In this document: positions 10,286 to 19,870 of the stretch, piece after piece
How the letters are laid out: each line of letters starts with the position of its first letter
Numbering within the stretch: the first letter of the stretch is position 1
Origin: Pachysolen tannophilus NRRL Y-2460
Taxonomy: Eukaryota > Ascomycota > Pichiomycetes > Alaninales > Pachysolenaceae
Assembly: GCA_001661245.1 (NCBI GenBank)
Contig: KV454017.1
Location: 167,528 to 231,527 of the forward strand
DNA: 64,000 bases
Reading direction: 5' to 3'
Position numbers and translations under genes: made by a program
Notes under the pieces: model-generated
The model's input: only the letters and a program-made list of their open reading frames with translations
What the model was told of the DNA's origin: nothing
The model's database searches: none

Positions 10286-10603
10286 TCCAATAAAAGACAA
10301 TAAAAAAAAAAAATAACAAGGGTAGCTCTTTTTTTTTTTATATATATATTCTCTTTCTTTTTCTTTTTTATTTCATTTCTTTTAAATCTAATCCGTATCC
10401 TTTCTTTAACTTTCCTTTCCTTTCCTTTCTCTCTATTGTTTTATCTTGATTTAAAACTAGTTTTGTTTTGTTATTTATCAATTTTTCACCTTTAAATTTA
10501 TACTAAAAATTATTTTTGTAGTACAATTTTTTTTTAAAGTCATATTTAATTAATATATAAAATATATCATCATCATCTCAATTCAAACTAGACATTCTCA
10601 TCA
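10286..10603. other. Intergenic, GSKIP-domain gene promoter
   Basis: Pyrimidine-rich tract with TTTCC repeats (about 10405-10430) and A/T runs. No further gene recognised. Confidence 0.5.
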
Positions 10604-10918
10604 ATGGAAGATTTACAACAGATCTTGAATGAATATCCATCGCCGGTTTTTTTCAAAGAGTTATCGTTGATTAGATCGAATAACGATATAGAATCTATAG
10701 TGGGGAATAAAAGTTATTTGAAATGTTTAACTTTAGAATCAAAAAAATTTAATATTTATATATCTGAAGATGGTTGGTACTCAATTCCAATAGATTTAGA
10801 GACATCAAAAGAGAGACGGTATTATCCAACTTTTGAATCATTAATGAAACAAGAATCATCAAAGTTCAATGATGTGTGGAATAAAAAGTTTTTAGAAATG
10901 TTAAATGATATTACTTGA
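10604..10918 (+). CDS. Small GSKIP-domain (DUF727-like) protein
   Basis: 104 codons, no intron needed. The pattern YLKCLTLESKKFNIYISEDGWYSI followed by YYPTFESLMKQESSKFNDVWNKKFLEML resembles the GSKIP fold: a beta-strand block ending LT.E...F.I.L...G, then FESLY-like helices and 'SPKY...F'. Human GSKIP is a small protein that binds GSK3-beta and PKA regulatory subunits; the same domain occurs inside Clu1/CLUH. No catalytic residues are expected. A standalone version this short is plausible in fungi, but a role in GSK3 signalling is only inferred. Conserved-looking length and codon use suggest a real gene. Confidence 0.55.
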   Translation: MEDLQQILNEYPSPVFFKELSLIRSNNDIESIVGNKSYLKCLTLESKKFNIYISEDGWYSIPIDLETSKERRYYPTFESLMKQESSKFNDVWNKKFLEMLNDIT

Positions 10919-11158
10919 TTGAATTTATTGAATAAACTTACATGTTGTTTTAAAATAACAATAACTCAATTTTATTTTTTTTTTATAATTTTTATATCGT
11001 TTTCTATAATAACTACACAAACAACTATATATGCATGGCCGTCTCTCCTTCAACCAGTTATAGCGTCGTCTTAAAATTCAAATTCAAATTGTCTCAAATA
11101 ATAATAAAAAGTAAAAAATCAAATAAAAAAAAAAAAAAAAGAATGAAAAATCATTCAT

Positions 11159-13456
11159 TCAGTATTGGAATGTATAGTCTCTATGGTCTGGCAAGACAAC
11201 ATTCTCAGTGTATTCCCTGCGATAACCATCGTTATCAATAATGAAATTGTATTTAGGTTTGGTTTTTAAAGTGGCAATTTTTAAATCATTGGCATCCAAG
11301 GTGACCTGTCCGCAATTATTCTTCATGTATAAAAGAGTGTTCTCACTGCTAAGTGAATGGCTTAATTGACAATATTTATCAGACAAGTTATTAACACAAA
11401 TAGTTTGTTCTGGATCAGATTCTTGACTTGGTTCTTCAATGGTTTCAAAAGTTGCATTGGTTGCATTGTTCTTCTCGTTCTCATCATTCTCATCATCGTA
11501 ATAATAATCAGCAACAATATCACCAATTGTGTATGCTGGTGTAGTTGGTTTGATTGCATCAAAATCATCAACGTTCTCATTGTTGTTTTCATTGTTTTCA
11601 TTGTTTTCAATTTTGTGGTTATTAACGTCTTCATTGTTATTTTCATATTCAAAAATTTCAAAGTTTTTGTGGTTGTTTTCAATTTCATTTTTGTAATCCT
11701 GATCACAAATTTCAACATCTTTAACAGTTTTAATAGAAATTCTACCTAAACTTGGTTTTCTCGAGTTGGAAGTTTCACAAATAACAACATCTGCAGCTTG
11801 TTGTTCTTGTTTAAAACTTTTCTTTGTGTCTTGTCTTTGAATAACATTAGAAGTTTTCTTGGTAAAATATCTAACTGCATAATCAAATTTTTTAGGATTT
11901 TTCATCAAATTTTCGGAAATAATGTTTAAATTACCATCTTCAATAGCTTGAATAACATTTTCAAAAGTTAATGGCTTAACTTCTTTCTTAAATTTTTCTC
12001 TCAAGGAAAAAGTTGTTTTTTTGTTTCTTAATAACATATTCAGTCTTCTCTCATCAGCCAAGATACTTTGTAATAATTCTTCATCTGAAATATTTTCAAA
12101 TTGCTTGTTCAAATTTTCAGAATTGCAAATGCGCATATATAATGAATAAGGATCAATATTTTCTTCTTTTTTAGCTTCCTTTTCTTCCTTTTTAGCTTCT
12201 TTTTCTTCTTCTTCTCTCATAATGATATCAAAAATAGTTTTTGTTGGATCATATTTTTTGTATTGGGTATCGTTTTTCTTGAAAATAGTTTTAATTTTTT
12301 TGTAATTCTTGTGATTTCTGTGAATAATATGAACTCTGTGAATTCTATGGTGAGCTCTGTAAGCATTGTAATATTTTTCCCATCTGTGTGTTTTGTAAAC
12401 TATATGTTTTTTAAATTTTTTAGGTTTCCTAGATTTTCTTTGTTTGTTAATTCCAGTTTTTGAGTTCCAAAAGATAAAGTTTGATTTTAAAGTGTTTTTG
12501 AATGAAGTTTCAGGTTCACCTGACTTTGCCGGCCGCTCAAAGTCTTTGGCGTAATGAAATCTTCCTTCTTCGTCACTAATTTCAAAACTCATCTCGGTTA
12601 CATCTACATCATCTTCTTCATCTTCCTCCTCTTCCTCCTCCTCCTCCTCATCATCATCATCCTCAACTTCCTCCTCTTCATCTTCTTCTTCTTCAACTTC
12701 GTTCATTTCAACATCAACTTCCTCCTCTTCTTCTTCTTCATCCTCCTCCTCTTCATCCTCATCTTCATCATCATCTTCATCGTCATCCTCATCATCATCT
12801 TCTTCTTCATCGTCATCCTCTTCATCCTCTTCATCCTCCTCATCAACTTCATAAATAACAGAGTTAGCAATACCACCATCAAAACTTGGAACAGCAGTGG
12901 CAGTTTCAGAACTAAAAGAAACAAACCTGTTAATCAAAGGTGAAGTTGATTCCGTATTCTTAGCAACATTGTTGCGGTTAACTCTACGGGTAACTAAAGG
13001 TAAATGCTCCAACATATCTTTGTCTTCATTCTCATCAACGTGCAGAATTAAAGAATCCATGTCCTCACTGGTGCTTGGGAAAATAGTGGTTGATGACAAT
13101 GAAGTTTCAGTGTCCCCCTTCACTTCATTTTCAACATCGTCATCAACTTTCTTTTCCCATTTGCTGGCATGCAAATGGTGTTTGTGGAACCAGTTTCTTA
13201 ATCTTTCTGAACGTCCATGAAAACGAAAAGAACCAGAGCGATAACCCTTACCCCTTGAGTTAACCTTTGCAGCTTCCATCTTCTCCTTCAAGTCCTCATC
13301 ATCCATCTCACATGGTTGTGGAGTTGGAATACGAGTGCTGTAGTTAACATAAGATTCATAATCTTTAGTTGCCTTTTCTGAACTAGCTGAAACTGCTTGG
13401 TTTTTGCTTAATCTCATCGACAAAAGCAAATCAGTTTGAGCTCTAACAAAACCCAT
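11159..13456 (-). CDS. Unrecognised large acidic/basic low-complexity protein
   Basis: 765 codons from the first ATG at 13456 (the frame extends upstream only through non-ATG codons). Not recognised. The N-terminus (MGFVRAQTDLLLSMRLSKNQ) looks conserved-like. A basic, His-rich patch (RSERLRNWFHKHHLHASKWEKK) is at about 87-108. A nearly pure Asp/Glu tract of about 90 residues follows (about 205-295), then a Lys/His/Tyr-rich segment, a helical region with EELLQSILADERRLNMLL and EDGNLNIISENLMKNP, an Asn/Glu-rich linker and a structured-looking tail (KPKYNFIIDNDGYRREYTENVVLPDHRDY). No membrane segment or enzyme motif was seen. The long (about 970 bp) upstream region suggests regulated expression. 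The ordered N- and C-termini are the parts to search. Confidence 0.7.
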   Translation of the reverse strand: MGFVRAQTDLLLSMRLSKNQAVSASSEKATKDYESYVNYSTRIPTPQPCEMDDEDLKEKMEAAKVNSRGKGYRSGSFRFHGRSERLRNWFHKHHLHASKWEKKVDDDVENEVKGDTETSLSSTTIFPSTSEDMDSLILHVDENEDKDMLEHLPLVTRRVNRNNVAKNTESTSPLINRFVSFSSETATAVPSFDGGIANSVIYEVDEEDEEDEEDDDEEEDDDEDDDEDDDEDEDEEEEDEEEEEEEVDVEMNEVEEEEDEEEEVEDDDDEEEEEEEEEDEEDDVDVTEMSFEISDEEGRFHYAKDFERPAKSGEPETSFKNTLKSNFIFWNSKTGINKQRKSRKPKKFKKHIVYKTHRWEKYYNAYRAHHRIHRVHIIHRNHKNYKKIKTIFKKNDTQYKKYDPTKTIFDIIMREEEEKEAKKEEKEAKKEENIDPYSLYMRICNSENLNKQFENISDEELLQSILADERRLNMLLRNKKTTFSLREKFKKEVKPLTFENVIQAIEDGNLNIISENLMKNPKKFDYAVRYFTKKTSNVIQRQDTKKSFKQEQQAADVVICETSNSRKPSLGRISIKTVKDVEICDQDYKNEIENNHKNFEIFEYENNNEDVNNHKIENNENNENNNENVDDFDAIKPTTPAYTIGDIVADYYYDDENDENEKNNATNATFETIEEPSQESDPEQTICVNNLSDKYCQLSHSLSSENTLLYMKNNCGQVTLDANDLKIATLKTKPKYNFIIDNDGYRREYTENVVLPDHRDYTFQY

Positions 13457-14220
13457 TTTCGAAAGTATGTGTTTTTTTTTTCTTGGTTGGTTTCTGTTTG
13501 ATCGCAATAAATAAATAGTAAAAAGTTTTAAGTTAAATAGTTTTAAAAAAGTTTTTTTTTGTTTAAATAGCTAATATTTAAATAAGTTTTAAGAATGTGT
13601 TATTATCCTTAAAGAAATAAAATAAGTAAAAGATGATTACAAGAACTTGAAGACCACCACCCACTTATATATCATTTCGAAAAATCAATGGAGAGTTTTT
13701 GTGCAACTAATCAACTTGAAAATACCTTTCGTCTATATTTGTGGACAATAACACAAAGATTCAAAAATACGCACGCCGCACATAAACTTGCATATTTTAC
13801 ATACTTCTGGAAAGATGTTGAAAGAGAACAACGATAATAACGATAAACACAAAAGCTTTTCTATAACACAAAAATAAGGATGTCCCTATTCTTTTTTTTT
13901 TCTTTTTTGTTTTTTCTTTCGTTGCCACAGAGACAAGTTCTTAAATAAAAGAGAAGAAATTAAATTAAGGAAATAATTGTACGCTTCTTTGTGTCTCTAT
14001 AGTTACATTTTTGATTAAAAAGATTAAAAAAACTTAATTTATCTAAATATATTTCACAAAACAAAAAAAATCTAATCTCTTTTGATCTCTTTTCTTCAAT
14101 TTTGTGTCCTTTTTTCCTTTTTCTTGTTCATGCCACAAATACTAAAAAATAGAAAGAAATGGAAATTGTAACATTTCAAGTCAACTTCCGTTCACATCTT
14201 TAAAACTGGATCACTTAGTT

Positions 14221-14253
14221 TTAAAATTGGTCCATTCTATGAACCAATTTTAA
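14221..14253. repeat. Inverted repeat similar to the one at 8835-8861
   Basis: Outer arms TTAAAATTGGT and ACCAATTTTAA are perfect 11-mers. The core AAATTGGTCCA-TTCTA-TGAACCAATTT has the same arm and loop lengths as the 8835 hairpin and differs at few positions. Confidence 0.8.
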
Positions 14254-14275
14254 GGTAGTGCGTTAAATATCAATA

Positions 14276-14281
14276 ACGCGT
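14276..14281. promoter_or_regulatory. MCB-like ACGCGT upstream of HAT2
   Basis: Exact MluI cell-cycle box core about 150 bp before the HAT2 ATG. MBF drives G1/S genes in yeasts. Support is motif-only. Confidence 0.35.
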
Positions 14282-14430
14282 CATGAAAAAAAAAAAAAGA
14301 AAAAAAAGGGTCAAAAAATGGCCCTTTTTTTTCACCTACAAAAATATAAAATAAAAAAACGGACAAAAAGATCTTTATCTATCAAGAGTACCAGCTAATA
14401 ATAATCAAGAAAAAAAAGAATAGATGGAAG

Positions 14431-15804
14431 ATGAATGGAATCAATGATAAGGATTGGGAAGATATAGAGGAGGCTGAGGAGAATCAGAGTGGTAAGTTTA
14501 ATTGTTAACAATTGAAAGATTGGAATAAAGAAAAATAAGTAAGAAAAAGATAAATCTAACATTTAAATATATATATAGAACAACAAGAGTTATCGATTCA
14601 AGAGGAGTATAAGTTATGGAGGAAGAATTGTCATTATATGTATGATTTTATATCGGAAACTGCATTGACATGGCCTTCGTTATCTATACAGTGGTTACCG
14701 GAACAAGAAGTGACTGATGTTTCAGTAAAGTCGAAATTATTATTAAGTACTCATACTTCAGGTGAAGATATAAATTATATAAAAATTGCATCTACTCAAT
14801 TACCTTTGAATATTTGGCCAAATTCGGGAAAAATTATTAAGGATAATGGTAATTCCAATAAAGAGACTAAAATAAATTCGAGGTTAAAGATTGTGAAAAA
14901 ATTAAAACAAAATTCAGAGATTAATAGAGTTAGATTTATGCCTCAAGATTCAAATATAATTGGATCTATAAATGGTAGTGGTGAAGTTTTTGTTTATAAC
15001 TTAAGTTCAATTTTCAATGATAATGAGACTGATGAACAGGATGTATTGTTTTTAGATCATCACAAGGAAAATGGATATGGGTTGAATTGGAATAGTTTAG
15101 AAAAAAATTATTTGTTAACTTCTTCAGATGATAAATCAATTGCTTTATGGGATATAGGATTACCACCGACAAATAAGATTTTAAAACCTATCACAGTTAT
15201 TAATGATCATACAGATATAGTCAACGATGTTAAGTGGAACCCACACAATTCCGATTTATTTGGTTCAGTCTCTGATGATAAATCTTTTAAATATTTTGAT
15301 AAAAGATCTTTACCAAATTCAATAATAGATTTAAAAGTAAAACCATCTTTTGAAATAAATTCATTATCATTTTCAAGTTTTTCTAAAAATCTATTTGCTT
15401 TAGGAGGAACAGATAATAATATTTCACTTTATGATTTGAGAAATACTTCAAAATCGTTACATCAAATGATTGGTCATACAGGTGCTATCACATCAATAGA
15501 ATGGTCTCCAACACATGAAAACATCATCGCTTCCGGTTCCACTGATCGCAGAGTAATATTATGGGATATAAACAATATAGGAAAAGAATTGTTGGCCGAT
15601 GAGGCAGAAGATGGTGTCCCAGAATTAATGTTCATGCATGGAGGTCATACTGGTGCAATTAATGATTTGTCTTTCAATCCAGAAATTCCTTACTGTATCG
15701 CCTCAACCTCAGACGATAACATCGTACACGTCTGGAAAGCAAGCGACAAGATCATAAACGACGATGCCGATTATGACGAAATTGATATTAACGAACTAGA
15801 ATGA
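14431..15804 (+). CDS. HAT2: HAT2, WD40 subunit of the type B histone acetyltransferase (one intron)
   Basis: Exons 14431-14491 and 14579-15804 give 428 residues. The 87-nt intron has GTAAGT, a TCTAAC branch and TAG. Joining it yields the RbAp46/48-family N-terminal helix EEYKLWRKNCHYMYDF..SETALTWPSLSIQWLP. Several WD repeats follow (HKENGYGLNW, HTDIVNDVKWNP, HTGAITSIEWSPTHENIIASGSTDRRVILWD, HTGAINDLSFNPEIPYCIASTSDDNIVHVWK). The acidic AEDGVPELMFMHGGHTG loop is typical of Hat2/Msi1/RbAp. Hat2 binds histone H4 and stimulates Hat1 acetylation of new H4 K5/K12. HAT2 is preferred over MSI1 because of MPQDSNIIGSINGSG and overall similarity. No in-frame CTG was found. Confidence 0.82.
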
Positions 15805-16087
15805 TTTCTTCTTCTTCTTGTCGTTGTCGGTTTTTTTGTCATAGTAAAAATTCAGTAGTTTGTGAAAAATCAAAGTTTTAAACCAAAATGAAAAATTTGT
15901 GTAGGTTCAAAGTAGAAGCTCAACCAACGAATTGTATCAGCGACGAAACGAAAGATTGTATATTGAATTTATTAGTTGAAGAAAAGATAGACTGATTAAT
16001 TCTATATAGTATAGAGTAGAGTTTAATAGAACCGATAGTAGATTTTAGTCTTTTTTTTTTTTTGTTTTGTTTTTTTGGTTGTTGAAA

Positions 16088-16489
16088 ATGAATTCATTGA
16101 GTACGGTAACAAGACCACAAATTTATGCTTCAACAAAGTTTTTAAATGTTAGGTTTTCGGCGATTTCCAAGAGAAAAAGAATCCAAGTCCAGCTTTTGAA
16201 CGATGTTCAGAATTTAGGTTCCAAGGGAGAAATAGTTTCAGTGAGGCCATCGTATATGATAAATGTTTTGCATAGGAATAATGGTGCATCTTATATCTTA
16301 CCGAATCAAGGTCCAAGAATACCTGTTGTAGAGAAACAGACACAACCAACTCAGTTGAAAACAACAAAGAAGGAATCAGCAACAGAAAAGAAGGAGGACT
16401 TGATTGGAAGTAAAGAGAAAATCACACTTGATGAGTTGACTGAAATTACAGGTTTGAAATTTCACAAAAATGAAAGTTCCAAACAATAA
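16088..16489 (+). CDS. MRPL50: MRPL50, mitochondrial ribosomal protein bL9m
   Basis: 133 residues from the ATG at 16088; the open frame extends seven codons upstream only to a TTG, which is not used. The bL9 N-terminal domain is clear: RIQVQLLNDVQNLGSKGEIVSVRPSYMINVLHRNNGASYIL. A short basic presequence precedes it (MNSLSTVTRPQIYASTKFLNVRFSAISKRK). The C-terminal half is Lys/Glu-rich and short, as in fungal mitochondrial L9. In S. cerevisiae MRPL50 is YNR022W, between YNR021W and SNF12, and orthologues of both flank it loosely here. Confidence 0.85.
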   Translation: MNSLSTVTRPQIYASTKFLNVRFSAISKRKRIQVQLLNDVQNLGSKGEIVSVRPSYMINVLHRNNGASYILPNQGPRIPVVEKQTQPTQLKTTKKESATEKKEDLIGSKEKITLDELTEITGLKFHKNESSKQ

Positions 16490-16778
16490 TAATAGTATAT
16501 ATATATATATATATTGTGTTATAACTTGTAGATAAATGAAAAGCTGTTTATTCAAAATGTTACTGTAGAAGAAATTAGAAATCTATTATTTGCTTTTATA
16601 AGATTGTAAAGTAGGTGAGATATGAAGTTGAGTATGATTGTAGTTGAATCGTTTTTATTATTTTCTTCAAATAGAAATAAAACTTGGTAAAGGGAAAAAA
16701 ATAGACCAAAATATAAAAAATAATACTAAAATAATAAAAGAAAGAGGTTTTATTCTTTCAACTTTTTTAATCCATATT

Positions 16779-17909
16779 ATGTCTAAATCTATAAGATTAA
16801 CGGCATCAGCATCTTCCAAAGCGACTCCTAAGTCTATAGTTAAATCCCAATCAAATAAGCTAACTGGTGTTTCTACTAATTCTAAACAAAAATCAGAAAA
16901 TTTGAAAAAAGATGCTAATAATGGGGTTAAAAAAAATAGAGATGGGAAGAGCAAATTAAAGGAAATTGATTATAACGTTGAACTTTACCCTCTATCGTCG
17001 ATATTACTGGATGAAGGAGATGAGGATACTTTAGTTGATATTGATGAGGATAAAATAATAGATGAAAATGAAGAAGAAGTTAGTGACATAAATGGAAGTG
17101 GTAAAAATAGTAAAGATCCAATATTAAAAGCTATAGATATGATTTTAGAATCAAGGTTTGATAATGATTTCCCCATAGAAAAAGGTGGAATCACTAGGAA
17201 ATCAAGTGAATCTATTATTTCGAAAAGAATGAGTTTTTCTAAAGTAATAGTTAAGAATCAATTATATTCTGTATTTGTGAATAATACTACATTTGTGGAT
17301 CAACATATTGAAAACTTGATAAGAGAAGGTGAGTTGAAAAAACTTTTGATGAACCATATAGAGTTCAGTGATAATATTATTATCAAGTTAATAGATTATA
17401 TCGCAGTGATAGATGATAAGATTTCATTTTTACACAAAAATGAAAATTCTATTTCTAGTTCACAACAAGAAATCAATATTATAATTAAAAGTCTTGAGAA
17501 TTTTAAAAAATATTTGTGTGATAATAAATTATTTTCAATAATAACAAGAAATGATTTACATAGTTATGATATTGATGATAGTATATTGATGAAACTAGGA
17601 TTTTTAACTAATTTGAACAAGACAGATTTTGATGACCTTCATATATCTTTACCTAACTTGGGTAACTATTTAAGGTTATTAAAAGAAACCATGAGGTTTA
17701 CATATAAGACTATTAGTACAAATAATAGGTTTAATGAATTATTGGAATCAAAATTAGCTGAAAGATATAATCAAATCAAGGTAAAATGGTATTTATACTG
17801 TGGATTAAATTTAAAATTTATTCTAAGTAATTGTGTAGGTTTAGGTATTATCGAAGGTTTTAACACACCTGTTGGAAGAGGATGGAAATTAAGTGGGAAA
17901 AGGATTTAA
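16779..17909 (+). CDS. STK19-like winged-helix protein
   Basis: 376 residues from the first ATG at 16779. The N-terminal 130 residues are disordered and basic-then-acidic. The rest looks like tandem winged-helix domains of the STK19 (WHR1) family: ILMKLGFLT...DLHISLPNLGNYLRLLKETMRFTYKTI...FNELLESKLAERY...LYCGLNLKFILSNCVGLGIIEGFNTPVGRGWKLSG. The family pattern is 'GLLT..sip..G.yl..l..Gr..l...L....y.EiL...L......lg..Yhi.DllG.GLve...TP.Gr'. Human STK19, once labelled a kinase, is a DNA-binding factor in transcription-coupled repair. No kinase motif exists here. I recall no S. cerevisiae counterpart. Its place between MRPL50 and SNF12/RSC6 interrupts the conserved order. Confidence 0.55.
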   Translation: MSKSIRLTASASSKATPKSIVKSQSNKLTGVSTNSKQKSENLKKDANNGVKKNRDGKSKLKEIDYNVELYPLSSILLDEGDEDTLVDIDEDKIIDENEEEVSDINGSGKNSKDPILKAIDMILESRFDNDFPIEKGGITRKSSESIISKRMSFSKVIVKNQLYSVFVNNTTFVDQHIENLIREGELKKLLMNHIEFSDNIIIKLIDYIAVIDDKISFLHKNENSISSSQQEINIIIKSLENFKKYLCDNKLFSIITRNDLHSYDIDDSILMKLGFLTNLNKTDFDDLHISLPNLGNYLRLLKETMRFTYKTISTNNRFNELLESKLAERYNQIKVKWYLYCGLNLKFILSNCVGLGIIEGFNTPVGRGWKLSGKRI

Positions 17910-18010
17910 AAATATTTTATATAGATATATAAATTGTGTATTTTACAAACAAGCAATAAAAATAAAACTAAAACTAACTAAACAGTATATATATAATAAA
18001 ACTGTATAAT

Positions 18011-19657
18011 TCAAATACGACCAGAATTTAATAATATATCAATATTTTCATTGATTAACTCATCAGTATAATAATCTGATTTTCTAATAAATTCTTCATC
18101 TGGTAATCCAACTTCTTTACCAAAAGAATCTGCAGATAAGATTTTTAAATATTCTGAATTTCTATCTAAAATTGTTTCCAAGAAATTTTTAGGATTCTCA
18201 GCAAGTTTTTGATAAAAATCGTATTTAAATTTATTGTAATTTAATAATTGTAAATTCATAGTCATACTCTCTGAAAGTTTATTTAATTCTAATGACGATT
18301 TTTGGTCATTAACAATTTCATTAATTATCTTATTTATTGAAGAATTCTTGTTATCTTTTTGTGGCAGCTGAGATAAATTGTTTAATTTAACATCAATAAC
18401 AATATCACCTAATGTGGAGTTAATATTTGTATTTACCGTGTAAACAAGTTTTATCGGATCCAATGGTTTCAACAAAACTGTAGCAATGATTTCTAACATC
18501 TTGGAAATATTTAATTTTTCCAACTTGAAAATTCTGAACAATAACTCATCTGATTTAATTGTAACAATAGATTGTCTTTGACTAGAATGCTGCGATTGCT
18601 GTTGTTGTTGCTGTTGTTGTTGTTGCTGCTGACTATGGTGTTGGTGATGACGGTGTTGCTGAGGGTGCCCATTAGATTCATCTTTCCCGTTTTCACCATC
18701 ATCGTTAAGTTCAAACAAGTTATTCATCTTGACATAGTTAAAAATCTTGATAAAACAATCGTGTTGTGTAGTTTCTTGTGTACCCAACAATCCAATTAAA
18801 TCCTCATTAACAACTTTTAATTTCGTTGGATACATTTTAGGCTGTATCACTATCTCTGCTTTAACTTCTTGAGAAATATCACCTCCTTCAGTAACAGGTA
18901 TCGAGGAACCAAATCTTTTAATATCTAACCCGTCAAATTGCTGTTGCAGTCTTTCCAACTCGGTTTTAGCGTGTACCAAATCTTCATGCCATTCAACTAT
19001 ATTGTTATTGATAGGTCTTGGTGCCAACAAGTTATTATTATTCAATTGTTCTTGCAGCAGCAGTTGCAGCAGTTGCTGCTGCAGTTGTTGCTGAAGTTGA
19101 AGTTGTTGCTCTTGCTCTTCAGGAGTTCTATCCGAGGGCTTCTTATCACCCGTGTATAATTCCACAGAAATACTAGACAAAAATGAACTAAATTTTTTCC
19201 TTGTAGGTAAATCCACTTCTTCATTATCATCTAAAAGCCTACCTTCAATTCTCAAAGTCCAAGAACCTTGTTGTTGTTGTTGCTGTTGCAGCAGCAGCTG
19301 TTGTTGTTGCAATGGCTGAACATTATTTTGTAACTGCCAAGGCTGGTTCTCACTAATATTATAAATGAAAATTCTCAAAATTTCAGGCTTATCCTCTTCT
19401 TCATCAACATCAGGCAACGTACCATTATTGATTCCATTCTGATACTCTTGCAAATCCAATAACTTCCGATTGATAATCAAATCTAATTCTTTCTCTTTAT
19501 ATTGTAATTTCTTAAACATCTCAATCTGTTCTGGAAAAAGATTCTCTAAAGATTCAGAAATCATAACATCCGTAGGTTTAAACGAAACTGCTGGCGCAAT
19601 CTGCGGTTGTGGCGGCGGAGGTGCCGAACCAACATTAGAAGTTTGCTGAACAGCCAT
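18011..19657 (-). CDS. SNF12: SWI/SNF-RSC subunit with SWIB domain (SNF12/RSC6 orthologue)
   Basis: 548 residues. The N-terminal motif DVMISESLENLFPEQIEMFKKLQ...KELDLIINRKLLDLQE and the SWIB/MDM2-like domain (KLKVVNEDLIGLLGTQETTQHDCFIKIFNYVKMNNLF at about 278-314, completed by SDELLFRIFKLEKLNI after an insertion) identify the BAF60/Swp73 family. Three Gln-rich tracts interrupt it, one inside the SWIB domain, and these contain most of its CTG codons. S. cerevisiae has two paralogues, SNF12 (YNR023W) in SWI/SNF and RSC6 (YCR052W) in RSC. One gene here lies next to THR4 as RSC6 does, so it probably serves both remodellers; that sharing is inferred. Confidence 0.85.
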   Translation of the reverse strand: MAVQQTSNVGSAPPPPQPQIAPAVSFKPTDVMISESLENLFPEQIEMFKKLQYKEKELDLIINRKLLDLQEYQNGINNGTLPDVDEEEDKPEILRIFIYNISENQPWQLQNNVQPLQQQQLLLQQQQQQQGSWTLRIEGRLLDDNEEVDLPTRKKFSSFLSSISVELYTGDKKPSDRTPEEQEQQLQLQQQLQQQLLQLLLQEQLNNNNLLAPRPINNNIVEWHEDLVHAKTELERLQQQFDGLDIKRFGSSIPVTEGGDISQEVKAEIVIQPKMYPTKLKVVNEDLIGLLGTQETTQHDCFIKIFNYVKMNNLFELNDDGENGKDESNGHPQQHRHHQHHSQQQQQQQQQQQQSQHSSQRQSIVTIKSDELLFRIFKLEKLNISKMLEIIATVLLKPLDPIKLVYTVNTNINSTLGDIVIDVKLNNLSQLPQKDNKNSSINKIINEIVNDQKSSLELNKLSESMTMNLQLLNYNKFKYDFYQKLAENPKNFLETILDRNSEYLKILSADSFGKEVGLPDEEFIRKSDYYTDELINENIDILLNSGRI

Positions 19658-19870
19658 AACTCTTTATCTGATTACCTTCTCTTAAAACCCCTTTACCCTT
19701 TTTACTTGGAAATAATTTTATAATTTATTTATTAACTTGGTCAACGAAAATAGCTTCTTACAATAAAATGTTTTTAAGAAAAAAAAAAAAAAATGGCCTA
19801 TTTTATTGATATTTTACAAACGACTGAAATTTTTCAGTTTTGACTAAAACTATACAAGAAATCAGTTGAA

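Larger units (their letters stand above)
13457..14430. other. Long divergent promoter between the acidic protein gene and HAT2
   Basis: About 970 bp without a gene. It holds poly-A/T tracts, an inverted repeat at 14221-14253, a second hairpin of A8GGG...CCCT8 type at about 14300-14331 and an MCB-like ACGCGT at 14276-14281. Nothing else recognised. Confidence 0.6.

Noticed and set aside
12554-12943. Ile/Phe/Leu-rich 129-codon frame that looks like a membrane protein
   Set aside because: Antisense shadow of the Asp/Glu tract (GAA/GAT read in reverse) of the 11159-13456 gene.
16067-16087. Upstream non-ATG starts (TTG/GTG) for MRPL50, ARE, PWP2, YIH1, SSU1, NMT1 and others
   Set aside because: Nuclear yeast genes start at ATG; each has a good ATG just downstream, or (SET2) a spliced upstream exon.
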